A stretch of 64,000 nt of DNA. Origin: Victivallaceae bacterium. GTDB lineage: Bacteria > Verrucomicrobiota > Lentisphaeria > Victivallales > Victivallaceae. The notes under the pieces are model-generated. The model saw only the letters and a program-made list of their open reading frames with translations, was not told the origin of the DNA and did no database searches. A program made the translations under genes and the position numbers. The first letter of the stretch is position 1; the number at the start of each line of letters is the position of its first letter. The stretch covers positions 1-64,000 of the forward strand of contig JAQUTL010000001.1 of the NCBI GenBank assembly GCA_028709805.1, read 5' to 3'. This document shows positions 16,074 through 24,892 of the stretch, piece after piece.

Positions 16074-18001
16074 GCGAGATCAATATTCTGCCACCGGAGA
16101 TATTCAACCGGATCGCCGCCGGAGAGGTGGTCGAGCGTCCGGCGTCGGTGGTGAAGGAGCTGGTCGAGAATTCGATCGACGCCGGAGCCACCATGATAAG
16201 AGTGAGGATAGAACGTGCCGGCACCAAGCTGATCAGCGTGAGCGACAACGGCCGCGGCATGGACGGCGAGGACGCGCTTCTGGCGCTCCGGCCGCACGGG
16301 ACCAGCAAGATAAAAACCATTGACGACATCGACCGCATCGCCACGCTGGGCTTCCGCGGCGAGGCGCTGCCGAGTATCGCGGCGGTCAGCCGGATGTCGA
16401 TCGCCACCCGGAGGTTTGACGCGCCGTCCGGTATTGAGACGGTCTGCGAGGCCGGGGAGGTTTTGCACACCGTTCCTTTCGGCTGTGCGCCGGGAACGGA
16501 AATCGCGGTGCGTGACCTGTTTTTCAACACTCCGGCCCGTCGCAAGTTTCTGCGCAGTTTCACAACCGAGGAAAGCTACATTCAGGAGGTGGTCGCGGCG
16601 TGCGCGCTGGCCAATTTGCATATATCATTTGAGCTGGTCTGCGATGGCCGGCAGATATATTCCTCCTCCGCCGGAGACGTGCTGACCTCCCGGCTGCGCG
16701 ATCTGTTCGGACGCAATTTTTCGGACAATATGCTGCCGGTCGATTTTACCGCCGGCGCCATCCGCGTCACCGGCGCCGCCGCCCGTCCGGGACTGACGCG
16801 CAGCACCCGGCGCGACCAGCGGGGCTTCGTCAACGGCCGCCCGGTGGAGTCGTCGGCGGTCTATCGCGGCATACGCGACGGCTACGGTCCGCTGAACGAC
16901 CACGGCCGCTATCCGCCCTGCGTGCTGTTTCTGCATTTGCCGCTGAGCGATTTTGACATCAACGTGCATCCGGCGAAACGCGAGGTACGGTTCCGGCAGG
17001 AATACAATGTGTCGCGGGCGGTGAGTTGCGCGATCGCCGCGGCGATGCGGCGCACACCGGCGCCGGAGTCGACGCTGGACGCGACGGTGTCGCTGGACGC
17101 GATTCTGCACGGCGCCGGAGTGAGCTATACGCTGAGTGAACGCGAACAGCCGGTTTTTGCCGATGAATATCCGCAGATGGAAAATGAAAACACCCCCGTG
17201 CCGTCATTTCACCGGCCGGCGGACGCGGAGCCGGACGATGCCGCCGGAAAACCGGACACGCCGGTTCGTTCCGCCGCTGCGGAGTCTGAATCGGCGGCGG
17301 TGTTGTCCGCAACGCCGGGCGCGGTTTGCGAACCGCCGGCGGACGCGGCGGCTTTTTGTGCGGAACGTCATGCGCCGTCCATGTTTGAAGAAACTGAACC
17401 GGCCGTAGGCGAGCATCGGGCCGCCGTCCGCCGCAAGGTCATCGGAGTGGTGGACAACACCTACATACTGCTGTTCAATCCGGCCACCCGGTCGCTGGAG
17501 GTGGTCGATCAGCACGCTGCGCATGAGCGGGTGCTGTATGAGGAGCTGCTGGCGTCGGCTTCGCACGGAAATGTGGCGGTTCAACCGCTGCTTCTGGCCC
17601 GCAAACTTGAACTGGGGCGGCCGGCGTCGAACTGGCTGGCGAACAACGGCGAACTGCTGGGCAGTCTCGGATTTGAGGTCGAGGAATTGTCCAGCAACAC
17701 GTTGCTGCTCAACGCCGTTCCGTCGCTGCTTCCGGAGGCGGAGTGGGATGGCGTGCTGCTCGACATCTGGCAGGAGGGGCGGGAGAATCAGGCCGGCGAC
17801 CGCCGTCCGGTGCTTGAACGGGCCGCCGCCGCCGCCTGTCATGCCGCGGTCAAGGCGCACGACGAATTGTCCGCCGGGGAAATCGACGCATTGCTGGAAA
17901 AACTCGACCGGTGCGAACGACCTGACATTTGTCCGCACGGCCGGCCGACCACCATTGATATCACGCTTGGCGAGCTTGAGCGGCGCTTCTGCCGCAAATA
18001 A
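16070..18001 (+). CDS. mutL: DNA mismatch repair protein MutL
   Basis: A 643-residue GHKL ATPase coordinating mismatch repair between MutS and strand incision. The N-terminal motifs are complete: ELVENSIDAGA near residue 33, SDNGRGM near 60, GTSKI near 86 and TLGFRGEALPSI near 98. The linker (about 350-450) is Ala/Pro/Glu-rich and variable, and the C-terminal dimerisation domain ends with a CPHGRPT motif. A DQHAAHERVLYE segment is present near residue 480, and the Zn-endonuclease motif DQHAx2Ex4E seems conserved, which suggests an endonuclease-type MutL rather than the MutH-dependent kind. Translation is coupled to the upstream ABC ATPase by ATGA; mutS is not in the window. Confidence 0.95.
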   Translation: MSEINILPPEIFNRIAAGEVVERPASVVKELVENSIDAGATMIRVRIERAGTKLISVSDNGRGMDGEDALLALRPHGTSKIKTIDDIDRIATLGFRGEALPSIAAVSRMSIATRRFDAPSGIETVCEAGEVLHTVPFGCAPGTEIAVRDLFFNTPARRKFLRSFTTEESYIQEVVAACALANLHISFELVCDGRQIYSSSAGDVLTSRLRDLFGRNFSDNMLPVDFTAGAIRVTGAAARPGLTRSTRRDQRGFVNGRPVESSAVYRGIRDGYGPLNDHGRYPPCVLFLHLPLSDFDINVHPAKREVRFRQEYNVSRAVSCAIAAAMRRTPAPESTLDATVSLDAILHGAGVSYTLSEREQPVFADEYPQMENENTPVPSFHRPADAEPDDAAGKPDTPVRSAAAESESAAVLSATPGAVCEPPADAAAFCAERHAPSMFEETEPAVGEHRAAVRRKVIGVVDNTYILLFNPATRSLEVVDQHAAHERVLYEELLASASHGNVAVQPLLLARKLELGRPASNWLANNGELLGSLGFEVEELSSNTLLLNAVPSLLPEAEWDGVLLDIWQEGRENQAGDRRPVLERAAAAACHAAVKAHDELSAGEIDALLEKLDRCERPDICPHGRPTTIDITLGELERRFCRK

Positions 18002-18025
18002 CTTGTTTTTTATGATTGCGGAAGC

Positions 18026-18054
18026 TTGAAAATAAGAAAAAACCATGCTATTTT
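18026..18054 (+). promoter_or_regulatory. rpsB-tsf promoter
   Basis: TTGAAA (18026-18031), 17-bp spacer, TATTTT (18049-18054), leaving an mRNA leader of about 75 nt before rpsB. No S2 autoregulatory structure was worked out. Confidence 0.6.
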
Positions 18055-18138
18055 AATAAGTCGTGTATCCTACAATTTAACAAAAAGGGACTTTCCATAA
18101 GGTGGAAAAAGTTCCGCAAAATGTCGCAAGGAGCGCAA

Positions 18139-19122
18139 ATGGCTAAGATTACGATCAATGATTTGCTGGAAGCGGGTTGTCACTTCGGTCACCAGACCCG
18201 TCGCTGGAATCCCAAAATGAAACACTTTGTCTATGGCAACCGCAACGGTATCAGCATCATCGATCTTACCGTGACCATGCGACAGATCGCCGACGCCTGC
18301 AACTATCTGCAGAACGTTGTCGGTCAGGGCGGCGACATTCTGTTTGTCGGCACCAAGCGTCAGGCGCAGCAGATCACCAAGGAGCTAGCCGAGCGCACCG
18401 GAATGTACTATGTCTCCGAACGCTGGATGGGCGGAACGCTCACCAACAACGTCACCATCCGCAAGAGCATCCAGAAAATGTATGATCTGGACAAGCAGCT
18501 CGGTTCCGACGCGGTTAAGGGGCTCAAGAAGAAGGAGCTTTCGATCATGACCCGCGATTGCGACCGCCTGCATCGCGATCTTGACGGTATCGCCGAAATG
18601 AAGAAACTGCCCACCGCCATGGTCGTGATCGACGTGTGCAATGACAATATCGCGGTCAGCGAGGCCAATAAACTTAATATTCCGATCGTCGGCATCTGCG
18701 ATACCAACGCGAATCCCGAGTTGATCAATTATCCGGTCGCCGCCAATGACGACGCCGTGAAGTCCATCAAGATCATCACCGATCTGTTCTGCGACGCTAT
18801 TCTGGTGGCCAAGGAGGTCTATCAGAAGCGTGTGGTCGAAGAGCGCGCCGCCAAGGAAGCCGCCGCCGCTGAAGCCAAGGCCGCCGCCGAAAAGGCCGCC
18901 GAAGAGAAAAAGGCCGCCGAGAAAGCCGCCGCCGAGAACAAGGAACTGAAGATTGATTCGGTTGCCGGCGTCAAGGTTGAGAAGAAGGCTCCGCGCAAGC
19001 CGGCCGCCAAGAAGGTGGACGCCGAGGAAGCGGAAGAGGCTGCCGACGCCAAGACCGTCAAAAAGGCCGCGCCCAAGAAGACCGCGGTCAAAAAAGCCGA
19101 GGCCGACGAAAAAGCCGAGTAA
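18139..19122 (+). CDS. rpsB: 30S ribosomal protein S2 with long Ala/Lys/Glu-rich C-terminal extension
   Basis: A 327-residue S2. The conserved body covers about residues 1-230 (LLEAGCHFGHQTRRWNPKMK near the start, VGTKRQAQQITKELAERTGM near 73, YVSERWMGGTLTNN near 90, VGICDTNANPELINYPVAANDDA near 190). Residues from about 232 on are an extra tail: first an Ala/Glu/Lys coiled-coil-like stretch, then a histone-H1-like region with repeated KKAAPKK-type units. Ordinary S2 proteins end near 230-260 residues. AAGGAG directly before ATG 18139 decides this start over ATG 18121. The gene is followed by tsf after 31 bp. Confidence 0.95.
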   Translation: MAKITINDLLEAGCHFGHQTRRWNPKMKHFVYGNRNGISIIDLTVTMRQIADACNYLQNVVGQGGDILFVGTKRQAQQITKELAERTGMYYVSERWMGGTLTNNVTIRKSIQKMYDLDKQLGSDAVKGLKKKELSIMTRDCDRLHRDLDGIAEMKKLPTAMVVIDVCNDNIAVSEANKLNIPIVGICDTNANPELINYPVAANDDAVKSIKIITDLFCDAILVAKEVYQKRVVEERAAKEAAAAEAKAAAEKAAEEKKAAEKAAAENKELKIDSVAGVKVEKKAPRKPAAKKVDAEEAEEAADAKTVKKAAPKKTAVKKAEADEKAE

Positions 19123-19153
19123 GTCCGAGACCGCCACATAAGGAGATTTGAAA

Positions 19154-19948
19154 ATGATTAGTGCTGAAGTTGTAAAAGAATTGCGCGAGAAGACCGGCGC
19201 CGGCATGATGGATTGCAAGAAGGCTCTCACTGAAGCCAACGGAGATATGGAGAAGGCCATTGAGTTTCTGCGCAAGCACGGGATCGCCAAGGCCGAGAAA
19301 AAGGCCGGACGCGCCACCAAGGAAGGCAAGGTCCTTTCGCTGATAAAGGACGGCAAGGCCGTTCTGGTTGAGGTGCTCTGCGAGACCGACTTCGTTGCCA
19401 CCAACGAGAAGTTCATCAACTACGTTATGGGCGTGGCCGAGCGCGCTCTCGCGCTGCCGGACAACGGCTGTGTCACCGAAAAGGTCTGCGAGAACGAAAA
19501 AGCATCGCTCACTGAAATGATCGCCAAGATCGGCGAAAATATGATGATCCGCCGCTGTGCGAAATGGAATGTCGAAGGCTCCGTCGGCAGTTATCTGCAT
19601 CTCGGCGGCAAGATCGGCGTTCTGGTCGAAGTGGCCGGCAGTGATGATCAGCAGCTGCTCAACGAGATCGGAATGCACATTGCGGCGTTCCGTCCGTCCT
19701 ACATCTGCCACAACTGCATTCCGGAGGAAGTGGTTGAAAAGGAGCGCGAGATCGCCCGCGCCCAGCTCGCCGGAAAGCCGGCCAATATCATGGACAAGAT
19801 CATTGCCGGCAAGATCGCCAAGTTCTATACCGAGGTCTGCCTGATGGATCAGCCGTGGATCATGGATGACAAGACTTCGCTGGCCAAGCTTCAGCCCAAG
19901 TTGAAGGTTCTGCGCTTCCTGCGCTGGGAAGTCGGCGAGGAGCTGTAA
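19154..19948 (+). CDS. tsf: Elongation factor Ts
   Basis: A 264-residue nucleotide-exchange factor for EF-Tu. It shows the N-terminal UBA-like domain (VKELREKTGAGMMDCKKAL), then AIEFLRKHGIAKAEKKAGR, the central VLVEVLCETDFVATNE motif and the later HIAAFRPSYI dimerisation segment. AGGAG at 19141-19145 sits 8 bp before ATG 19154 and supports that start rather than the in-frame TTG at 19148. It forms the standard rpsB-tsf pair. pyrH, often next to tsf, is encoded about 20 kb away in this window. Confidence 0.95.
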   Translation: MISAEVVKELREKTGAGMMDCKKALTEANGDMEKAIEFLRKHGIAKAEKKAGRATKEGKVLSLIKDGKAVLVEVLCETDFVATNEKFINYVMGVAERALALPDNGCVTEKVCENEKASLTEMIAKIGENMMIRRCAKWNVEGSVGSYLHLGGKIGVLVEVAGSDDQQLLNEIGMHIAAFRPSYICHNCIPEEVVEKEREIARAQLAGKPANIMDKIIAGKIAKFYTEVCLMDQPWIMDDKTSLAKLQPKLKVLRFLRWEVGEEL

Positions 19949-20036
19949 TACCGGTTTTGTTTTTGGACTGGCGGTCTAACCCGTGTCCTGCCGGACGCGT
20001 TGGAGACAGCTTGGACAAAAGTTATCTGCTACAAAT

Positions 20037-20072
20037 AAAAGAGCCGCTCGGTAAAATGAGCGGCTCTTTTAT
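20037..20072 (+). terminator. Rho-independent terminator after tsf
   Basis: A strong hairpin: AAAAGAGCCGCTC (20037-20049) pairs with GAGCGGCTCTTTT (20058-20070) around an 8-nt loop and is followed by a T-rich tail. It is symmetrical enough to work on both strands. Confidence 0.9.
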
Positions 20073-20152
20073 TGAAATGAAAACGCGGCGGCCGGAATGA
20101 GAATTCTGCGGGTGGCGGCCGCAAAAACAATCGGAATATAAGAAGTCTCATC

Positions 20153-21103
20153 ATGTGGAAAACCTTTATCCGTCCGGCGATGATCTTCATCCCGTTTTTA
20201 ATGGGGGTGCTGTTTCCTCAGGCGCATGTGCTGGGAGCGGAGCCGTTCAATCTGATCCGCTGGTGTCTGGTGGCGATGGTGTTTATGTCCTGCCTTCAGA
20301 TCAGGTGGTCGTCGCTGCGTCCGCGGCGCGAACATTGGCTGATACTGGGGCTGAATCTGCTGATGGGGATTGTGCCGTACTTTGTCATCCGCTGGCTGTG
20401 GCCGGAAAATCCGGTGCTGGCGAAGGCGGCGTTTTTTGTCGGCATCACGCCGACCGCGACGGCGGCTCCGGTGGTGGTGGCGTTTTTGAACGGCAGGATC
20501 GGATTTGCACTGACCGGTTTTACGATAACCAATGTGTTTATCTCGCTGTCGCTGCTGTTTCTGCTGCCGGTGATCACCGGGGAATATTCGGCGTGGTTTA
20601 TTGGACGGGTGGCGTTTACGCTGCTGCAGGTGATTGCGCTGCCGTTTGCGCTGTCATTGCTGGTTCGGCGGCTTTGGCCGGGGGCGATCGAATGGCCGAA
20701 GCACTGTAAAACTTTTTCATTTTCGCTGTGGTCGTTCACGCTGTTTGTGCTGGCGGCGATCGCGCGGCAGCACTTCATTGACAATCCGGGCGAGTCGCAT
20801 TTTCAGGTGTTGCTGATTGCGGCGGTGTCGCTGGTGCTGTGCGCCGGAAACTTCTATTTCGGCAGGGTGACGGCGTCGCGGCGTTTTCGTCGGGAGTCGA
20901 GTCAGATTCTCGGACAGAAGAACACCACGTTCACGATGTATCTGGCGTTGAATTTCTGCGGTGCGCTGGCGGCGATGGGGCCGATCTTTTATATTTTGTG
21001 GCACAACACCTGGAATGCCTGGCAGATGTACAGTTACGACCGCCGGCGCCGGCTCCGCGCCGCCCGGAGGAGACGGCCGGAGACGCCGCATGCGGAATTG
21101 TAG
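20153..21103 (+). CDS. Bile acid:sodium symporter (BASS/SBF) family transporter
   Basis: A 316-residue polytopic membrane protein with nine or ten TM segments. The blocks PTATAAPVVVAFLNGRIGFALTG near residue 100 and GQKNTTFTMYLAL near 260 correspond to the two broken-helix (Na+-binding) regions of the BASS fold. The C-terminal 25 residues are strongly Arg-rich and cytoplasmic. Family members import organic anions with Na+; bile acids are only one of many substrates, and the real one is unknown. It stands alone after the tsf terminator and converges on the GH2 gene. Confidence 0.75.
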   Translation: MWKTFIRPAMIFIPFLMGVLFPQAHVLGAEPFNLIRWCLVAMVFMSCLQIRWSSLRPRREHWLILGLNLLMGIVPYFVIRWLWPENPVLAKAAFFVGITPTATAAPVVVAFLNGRIGFALTGFTITNVFISLSLLFLLPVITGEYSAWFIGRVAFTLLQVIALPFALSLLVRRLWPGAIEWPKHCKTFSFSLWSFTLFVLAAIARQHFIDNPGESHFQVLLIAAVSLVLCAGNFYFGRVTASRRFRRESSQILGQKNTTFTMYLALNFCGALAAMGPIFYILWHNTWNAWQMYSYDRRRRLRAARRRRPETPHAEL

Positions 21104-21160
21104 ATTTGGCTGTTCTGCGGTTTCTGGTTTAAGCAAATGTTAAATATTTTTTGACAATGC

Positions 21161-22951
21161 TTATTCTTCGGTTTCGATTGCGGCCGGGATCGTCTGGGCG
21201 GCGCGGATTGCGGCCAAATCGAATTTAGGCGTGCGGTCGAAATTATAAATGCCGTTCTGCTCCTGAAAAACATCGGTCAGCTGGGTGTAGCAGTAGCCGA
21301 ACAGGTTCGGGTTTTCAAGCTGGACTTGGCAGAGACCGGCGAAGCGCTCGTAAAATTCGTGGAGAGTTTTCGGCGCGTCGCCATATCCCCATGATTCCGT
21401 GGAGTTCCCGGCTTGCTCCGGATTCCATTTAATGCCGCCGAATTCGCTGCAAAAGTAGGGTTGACCGGTGTATTTTACACTGCGGATCGATGGCGAAACG
21501 TTGGTAAAAGGCATGTTGTCGGCGATCGGCGCAAGCTCGGACGCAAACTTTTCCGGGTCCTGCGTGTAGTTGTGGGAATCATAAATATCGGCACCGGAGA
21601 CGAAGTGGGAATAGCCTGAAACGTCCAGCACCGGGCGGCTGCGGTCGCAGAGTTTGGTATAGCGGTAGGCGGCTTCGGTGAGGTCGCGCAACGCCGGGTG
21701 GAAGTCGTCGCCATACCAGCTTGTCTCGTTCAGCGGACACCAGCCGACAATCGATGGATGGCTGTAATCGCGCGCCAGAACCTCGCTCCACTGGGCGAGA
21801 ACGGCGGCGAACACCTGATTTAATTCCGGGTTCTCCGGGAGCAGGCCGCCGCCGAGACAGCGCCAGACCATTCCCCAGTCGCCGAATTCTCCCCATACCA
21901 GATAACCGAGCCGGTCGGCGTGATAGAGAAAACGCTCCTCAAAGACTTTCTGGTGGAGTCTGGCGCCGTTGAATCCGGCGGCCTGTGACAATTTGATGTC
22001 GTCGATCAGCGCCTGGTCGCTTGGCGCGGTCATGATGCCGTCCGGATAATAACCCTGATCCAGCACCAGCCGCTGAAAGACCGGTCTGCCGTTGAGCAGA
22101 ACTTTCCGTCCGTCGAAAGCAATGGCGCGCAGTCCGGCGTAACAGTATATAACGTCAAGAACTTTGCCGCCGGGCGCGGACAGCGCGGCCTCGATGTCGT
22201 AAAGGAACGGATCGTCGAGCGTCCACAGCCGCGGATCGGCGAGTTTAACCGTGAGTCGCGCGGTAAAGTCGCATCCGATATTAGCCTTCACCGTTTGCCC
22301 GTTCATGCGCACCGCAATCTCCATGCCGTGCGCGAAATTTCCGTTGCGCAGCGGAAACTCCAGCTCGAAACTTCCCGAATCCACCAGCGGCGTGATGCGC
22401 GGCCGTTCAAAACACACTTTGTTGACCGGTTCAGCCCAGACCGTCTGCCATATTCCGGTGGTGCGGGTGTAGCTGCATCCGGCGTTGGCGTACTGGAAAA
22501 ACATCTGCTTGCCGCACGGCTTGGTCATGAGTTTGGGGTCGCGGGCCCGGACGACCACCGTATATTCGTCGGCGTCCGGCAGCGGACAGGTGAACGGGGT
22601 GAAGCCGCCGCGATGACGGCCGACCTCTTCGCCGTTGACCCAGACGGTGGCCTCATAATCCACCGCCTGAAAGTGGAGGAGAACGTCGCGGCCGCGCCAG
22701 TTTTTCGGACGGGAGAATTTCCGGCGGTACCAGCAGCTTTCGATGAAGTCGGTATAGTGGACGCCGGAAAGCTCCGATTCCGGGCAGAACGGCACGACAA
22801 TTTTGCGGGAATAGGGCGCGGTGAGCATGCCGCGTTCTTTGCCGGTGTCGCCGAAGTCGAATTCAAATTCCCATTCACCGTTGAGATTGAGCCAGTCCTG
22901 ACGCGCCATCTGGGGGCGCGGATATTCGCTGCGCGGCACGATTGTATTCAT
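21161..22951 (-). CDS. Glycoside hydrolase family 2 (beta-galactosidase/glucuronidase-like)
   Basis: A 596-residue GH2 enzyme. Residues about 15-175 form the jelly-roll sugar-binding domain (LNGEWEFEFDFGD, then VDYEATVWVNGEEVGRHRGGFTPF), about 180-275 an immunoglobulin-like domain, and about 280-590 the TIM barrel. The acid/base Glu is in GWCPLNETSW near 409 and the nucleophile Glu in FCSEFGG near 503. No signal peptide is visible, so it is cytoplasmic and probably acts on imported oligosaccharides. It lies 24 bp downstream of queC as the last gene of the minus-strand unit. The exact sugar specificity cannot be read from sequence. Confidence 0.88.
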   Translation of the reverse strand: MNTIVPRSEYPRPQMARQDWLNLNGEWEFEFDFGDTGKERGMLTAPYSRKIVVPFCPESELSGVHYTDFIESCWYRRKFSRPKNWRGRDVLLHFQAVDYEATVWVNGEEVGRHRGGFTPFTCPLPDADEYTVVVRARDPKLMTKPCGKQMFFQYANAGCSYTRTTGIWQTVWAEPVNKVCFERPRITPLVDSGSFELEFPLRNGNFAHGMEIAVRMNGQTVKANIGCDFTARLTVKLADPRLWTLDDPFLYDIEAALSAPGGKVLDVIYCYAGLRAIAFDGRKVLLNGRPVFQRLVLDQGYYPDGIMTAPSDQALIDDIKLSQAAGFNGARLHQKVFEERFLYHADRLGYLVWGEFGDWGMVWRCLGGGLLPENPELNQVFAAVLAQWSEVLARDYSHPSIVGWCPLNETSWYGDDFHPALRDLTEAAYRYTKLCDRSRPVLDVSGYSHFVSGADIYDSHNYTQDPEKFASELAPIADNMPFTNVSPSIRSVKYTGQPYFCSEFGGIKWNPEQAGNSTESWGYGDAPKTLHEFYERFAGLCQVQLENPNLFGYCYTQLTDVFQEQNGIYNFDRTPKFDLAAIRAAQTIPAAIETEE

Positions 22952-22975
22952 AATAAAAAATCTCCCTCAAAATGA

Positions 22976-23656
22976 TTATTGCGGTTGGGCATAGCGGGTG
23001 GGATCGGGAACTCCGGCTTCGGCGAATCCGGCGCGGCGCAATGCGCAGCTGTCGCACCGGCCGCAGGCGAGGCCTTCGGGCGTCGGGTTGTAGCAGCTGT
23101 GCGTCATGGAGTAATCGACTCCGAGCTTGATTCCTGTCTTGATTATCTCCGCCTTGGACATGCTCTGAAGCGGAGCCTGAATCTCAAAACGCCATTTTTC
23201 GTCGCACGCTTTGGTGCCGAGCCGGGCGGCTTCGGCAAACGCGGCGATGAATTCCGGACGGCAGTCCGGGTATCCGGAGTAGTCCACCGAGTTCACTCCG
23301 ATGAAAATGTCGCGTGCGCCGACCGCCTCCGCGTAGGCGGCGGCAAAGGAGAGAAAAATCAGATTTCTCGCCGGAACATAGGTGACCGGCACTTTTTCCT
23401 TATAGCTGTGAAAGTCCGGCACCGCGAGGTCGGATGTCAGCGCCGAGCCGCCCCACAGCCGGAGGTCGATGGTGGCGATCCGGTGTTCGGCGGTTCCGAG
23501 CGCGGCGGCGATCCGGCGGGCCGCGTCGAGTTCGCATTCGTGGCGCTGGCCGTAATCGAAGCTCAGCGCATGGCAGGAGAATCCGGCGGCGCGGGCGATG
23601 GCCAGACAGGTTGCCGAGTCCAGTCCGCCGGAGAGCAGTACTATCGCTTTTTTCAT
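22976..23656 (-). CDS. queC: 7-cyano-7-deazaguanine synthase QueC
   Basis: A 226-residue enzyme converting CDG to preQ0 with ATP and ammonia in queuosine synthesis. It shows the PP-loop [12 protein letters not shown] at residues 8-19, the FDYGQRH motif near 34, and a C-terminal zinc site with Cys in HSCYNP plus CGRCDSC near 190-210. It overlaps the small gene before it by 4 bp. Together with queE and queD it forms the GTP-to-preQ0 branch; queF, tgt and queA are not in the window, so the final product (queuosine or another deazaguanine) is not settled here. Confidence 0.95.
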   Translation of the reverse strand: MKKAIVLLSGGLDSATCLAIARAAGFSCHALSFDYGQRHECELDAARRIAAALGTAEHRIATIDLRLWGGSALTSDLAVPDFHSYKEKVPVTYVPARNLIFLSFAAAYAEAVGARDIFIGVNSVDYSGYPDCRPEFIAAFAEAARLGTKACDEKWRFEIQAPLQSMSKAEIIKTGIKLGVDYSMTHSCYNPTPEGLACGRCDSCALRRAGFAEAGVPDPTRYAQPQ

Positions 23657-23853
23657 TTTCCGTTATACTCCCGGTTCATATTTTCAACGTCTTCCGCCGT
23701 TACCTCATAGCCCTGTTCGGCGGCGAAGTTGCAAAGCCACGCGACGAACTCCGCGCGGTCGGCGCTTCCATTCTGCCGTTGCCGGCTCAACTCCACCCAT
23801 TCCGGCGTGCAGGCCAGACGCATCGCAAATTCATCCAGACTCTTACGGCTCAT
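23653..23853 (-). CDS. Small Nif11-like domain protein
   Basis: A 66-residue soluble protein. The pattern [20 protein letters not shown], then [22 protein letters not shown] resembles the Nif11 domain (a helix with a DPEL/TPEW turn, then A-x-x-x-GY-x-F/V-T-x-E-D). Nif11-type domains are known from nitrogen-fixation clusters and as leader peptides of modified peptides. Here no Gly-Gly cleavage site, core peptide or maturase is seen, so a leader role is unlikely. AAGGAG 8 bp upstream of ATG 23853 favours this start over 23859. It sits between queE and queC and overlaps queC by 4 bp. Family assignment is tentative. Confidence 0.5.
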   Translation of the reverse strand: MSRKSLDEFAMRLACTPEWVELSRQRQNGSADRAEFVAWLCNFAAEQGYEVTAEDVENMNREYNGK

Positions 23854-23878
23854 CAACATCTCTCCTTACAACTCCGGG

Positions 23879-24529
23879 TCATACCCCGGTTTTTTCCGGC
23901 CCCCAGATCAGCTTATGCAGTTGAATCTGCATTTGTCCGGGCGCTTTTGCATCGATTATCCACTGTGCCAGATCGTCGAATTTCACCTTGCCCCAGACCG
24001 GACTGTAAAGTATTTTCCAGTTCGATCTTCCCGGCTCGTAAAACCGTTCGACCACCCGGAGCGCATAGGCAAAATCATCCCGGCCGCCGACTACGAACTT
24101 CACCTCGTCAAGCCCGGTCAGTTTACCGTAGTTGCTCCAGAGATTGTGACCGTCCATGCCGGAGTCCGGCAGCTTGCAGTCCATAATCCGGCGCACTCCG
24201 GGCGGCAGCGAGCCGATGTCGAGCGAGCCGTTGGTTTCAATCATCACCTCGAACCCGGCGTCAATCAGGCACTCCGCCAGAAGCGGAGTATTTTTCTGGC
24301 AGAGCGGTTCGCCGCCGGTAATCTCCACCAGCTTCACACCGGGGGGAATCGCGGCAACCAGATCGGCGATCGGCCGTTCGGTTCCGGCGGACGCGTAACG
24401 GGTGTCGCAGTATGAGCACGCCAGATTGCAGCCGGACAGCCGGATGAAGTGGCACACCCGGCCGGCCTGCGTCGATTCGCCCTGCAGACTGGTGAACCAT
24501 TCGTTGACTATCAGGCTTTCACTGCTCAT
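23879..24529 (-). CDS. queE: 7-carboxy-7-deazaguanine synthase QueE (radical SAM)
   Basis: A 216-residue radical SAM enzyme that contracts 6-carboxytetrahydropterin to CDG. It shows the substrate-recognition NEWFTSLQGEST segment at residues 8-19 and the cluster-binding motif GCNLACSYCDT (CxxxCxxC, with Cys near 33, 37 and 40). It also has EITGGEPL near 68 and IETNGSL near 97. The overlap of 11 bp with queD upstream shows tight co-translation. Confidence 0.95.
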   Translation of the reverse strand: MSSESLIVNEWFTSLQGESTQAGRVCHFIRLSGCNLACSYCDTRYASAGTERPIADLVAAIPPGVKLVEITGGEPLCQKNTPLLAECLIDAGFEVMIETNGSLDIGSLPPGVRRIMDCKLPDSGMDGHNLWSNYGKLTGLDEVKFVVGGRDDFAYALRVVERFYEPGRSNWKILYSPVWGKVKFDDLAQWIIDAKAPGQMQIQLHKLIWGPEKTGV

Positions 24530-24890
24530 AATATATTGCGGTGGAACTCGGCGACTCGGACACCTTGACTTTTCCGACTTTCACATTGGCCGAATTAAGG
24601 CTGTCCGCCAATTTCCGGTAGATCACCCGCGCCAGATTCTCGCTGGTCGGGTTGATGCCGGCGAAGTCCGGCAGATCGTTGAGATAGGAGTGATCGAAAT
24701 CTCCGAGTATCCCGTCGAGCAGTTTTTTCAGCACCTTGAAGTCGAACGCGATGCCGACTTCATCCAGAAATTTTGCTTCCAGCACCACCGTCACCTGCCA
24801 GTTGTGCCCGTGCAGTTTTGCGCAGTCTCCCTGATAGCCGCACAATTTATGGGCGGCGGAGAAACTGCGGTATACTTCGAGTTCATACAT
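24519..24890 (-). CDS. queD: 6-carboxytetrahydropterin synthase QueD
   Basis: A 123-residue T-fold enzyme converting dihydroneopterin triphosphate to 6-carboxytetrahydropterin. The zinc-binding His residues are in FSAAHKL near 15 and LHGHNW near 27-29, and the catalytic Cys is in GDCAKLHGH near 23. TSENLARVIY near 82 and the C-terminal VSESPSSTA segment, containing the substrate-binding Glu, are also present. The length is normal. It is 2 bp downstream of the acyltransferase-like gene. Confidence 0.95.
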   Translation of the reverse strand: MYELEVYRSFSAAHKLCGYQGDCAKLHGHNWQVTVVLEAKFLDEVGIAFDFKVLKKLLDGILGDFDHSYLNDLPDFAGINPTSENLARVIYRKLADSLNSANVKVGKVKVSESPSSTAIYYEQ

Positions 24891-24892
24891 TT

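Noticed and set aside
18385-19419. 344-codon minus-strand frame across rpsB and tsf
   Set aside because: Gly/Leu-rich shadow of the Ala/Lys-rich S2 tail; not a gene.
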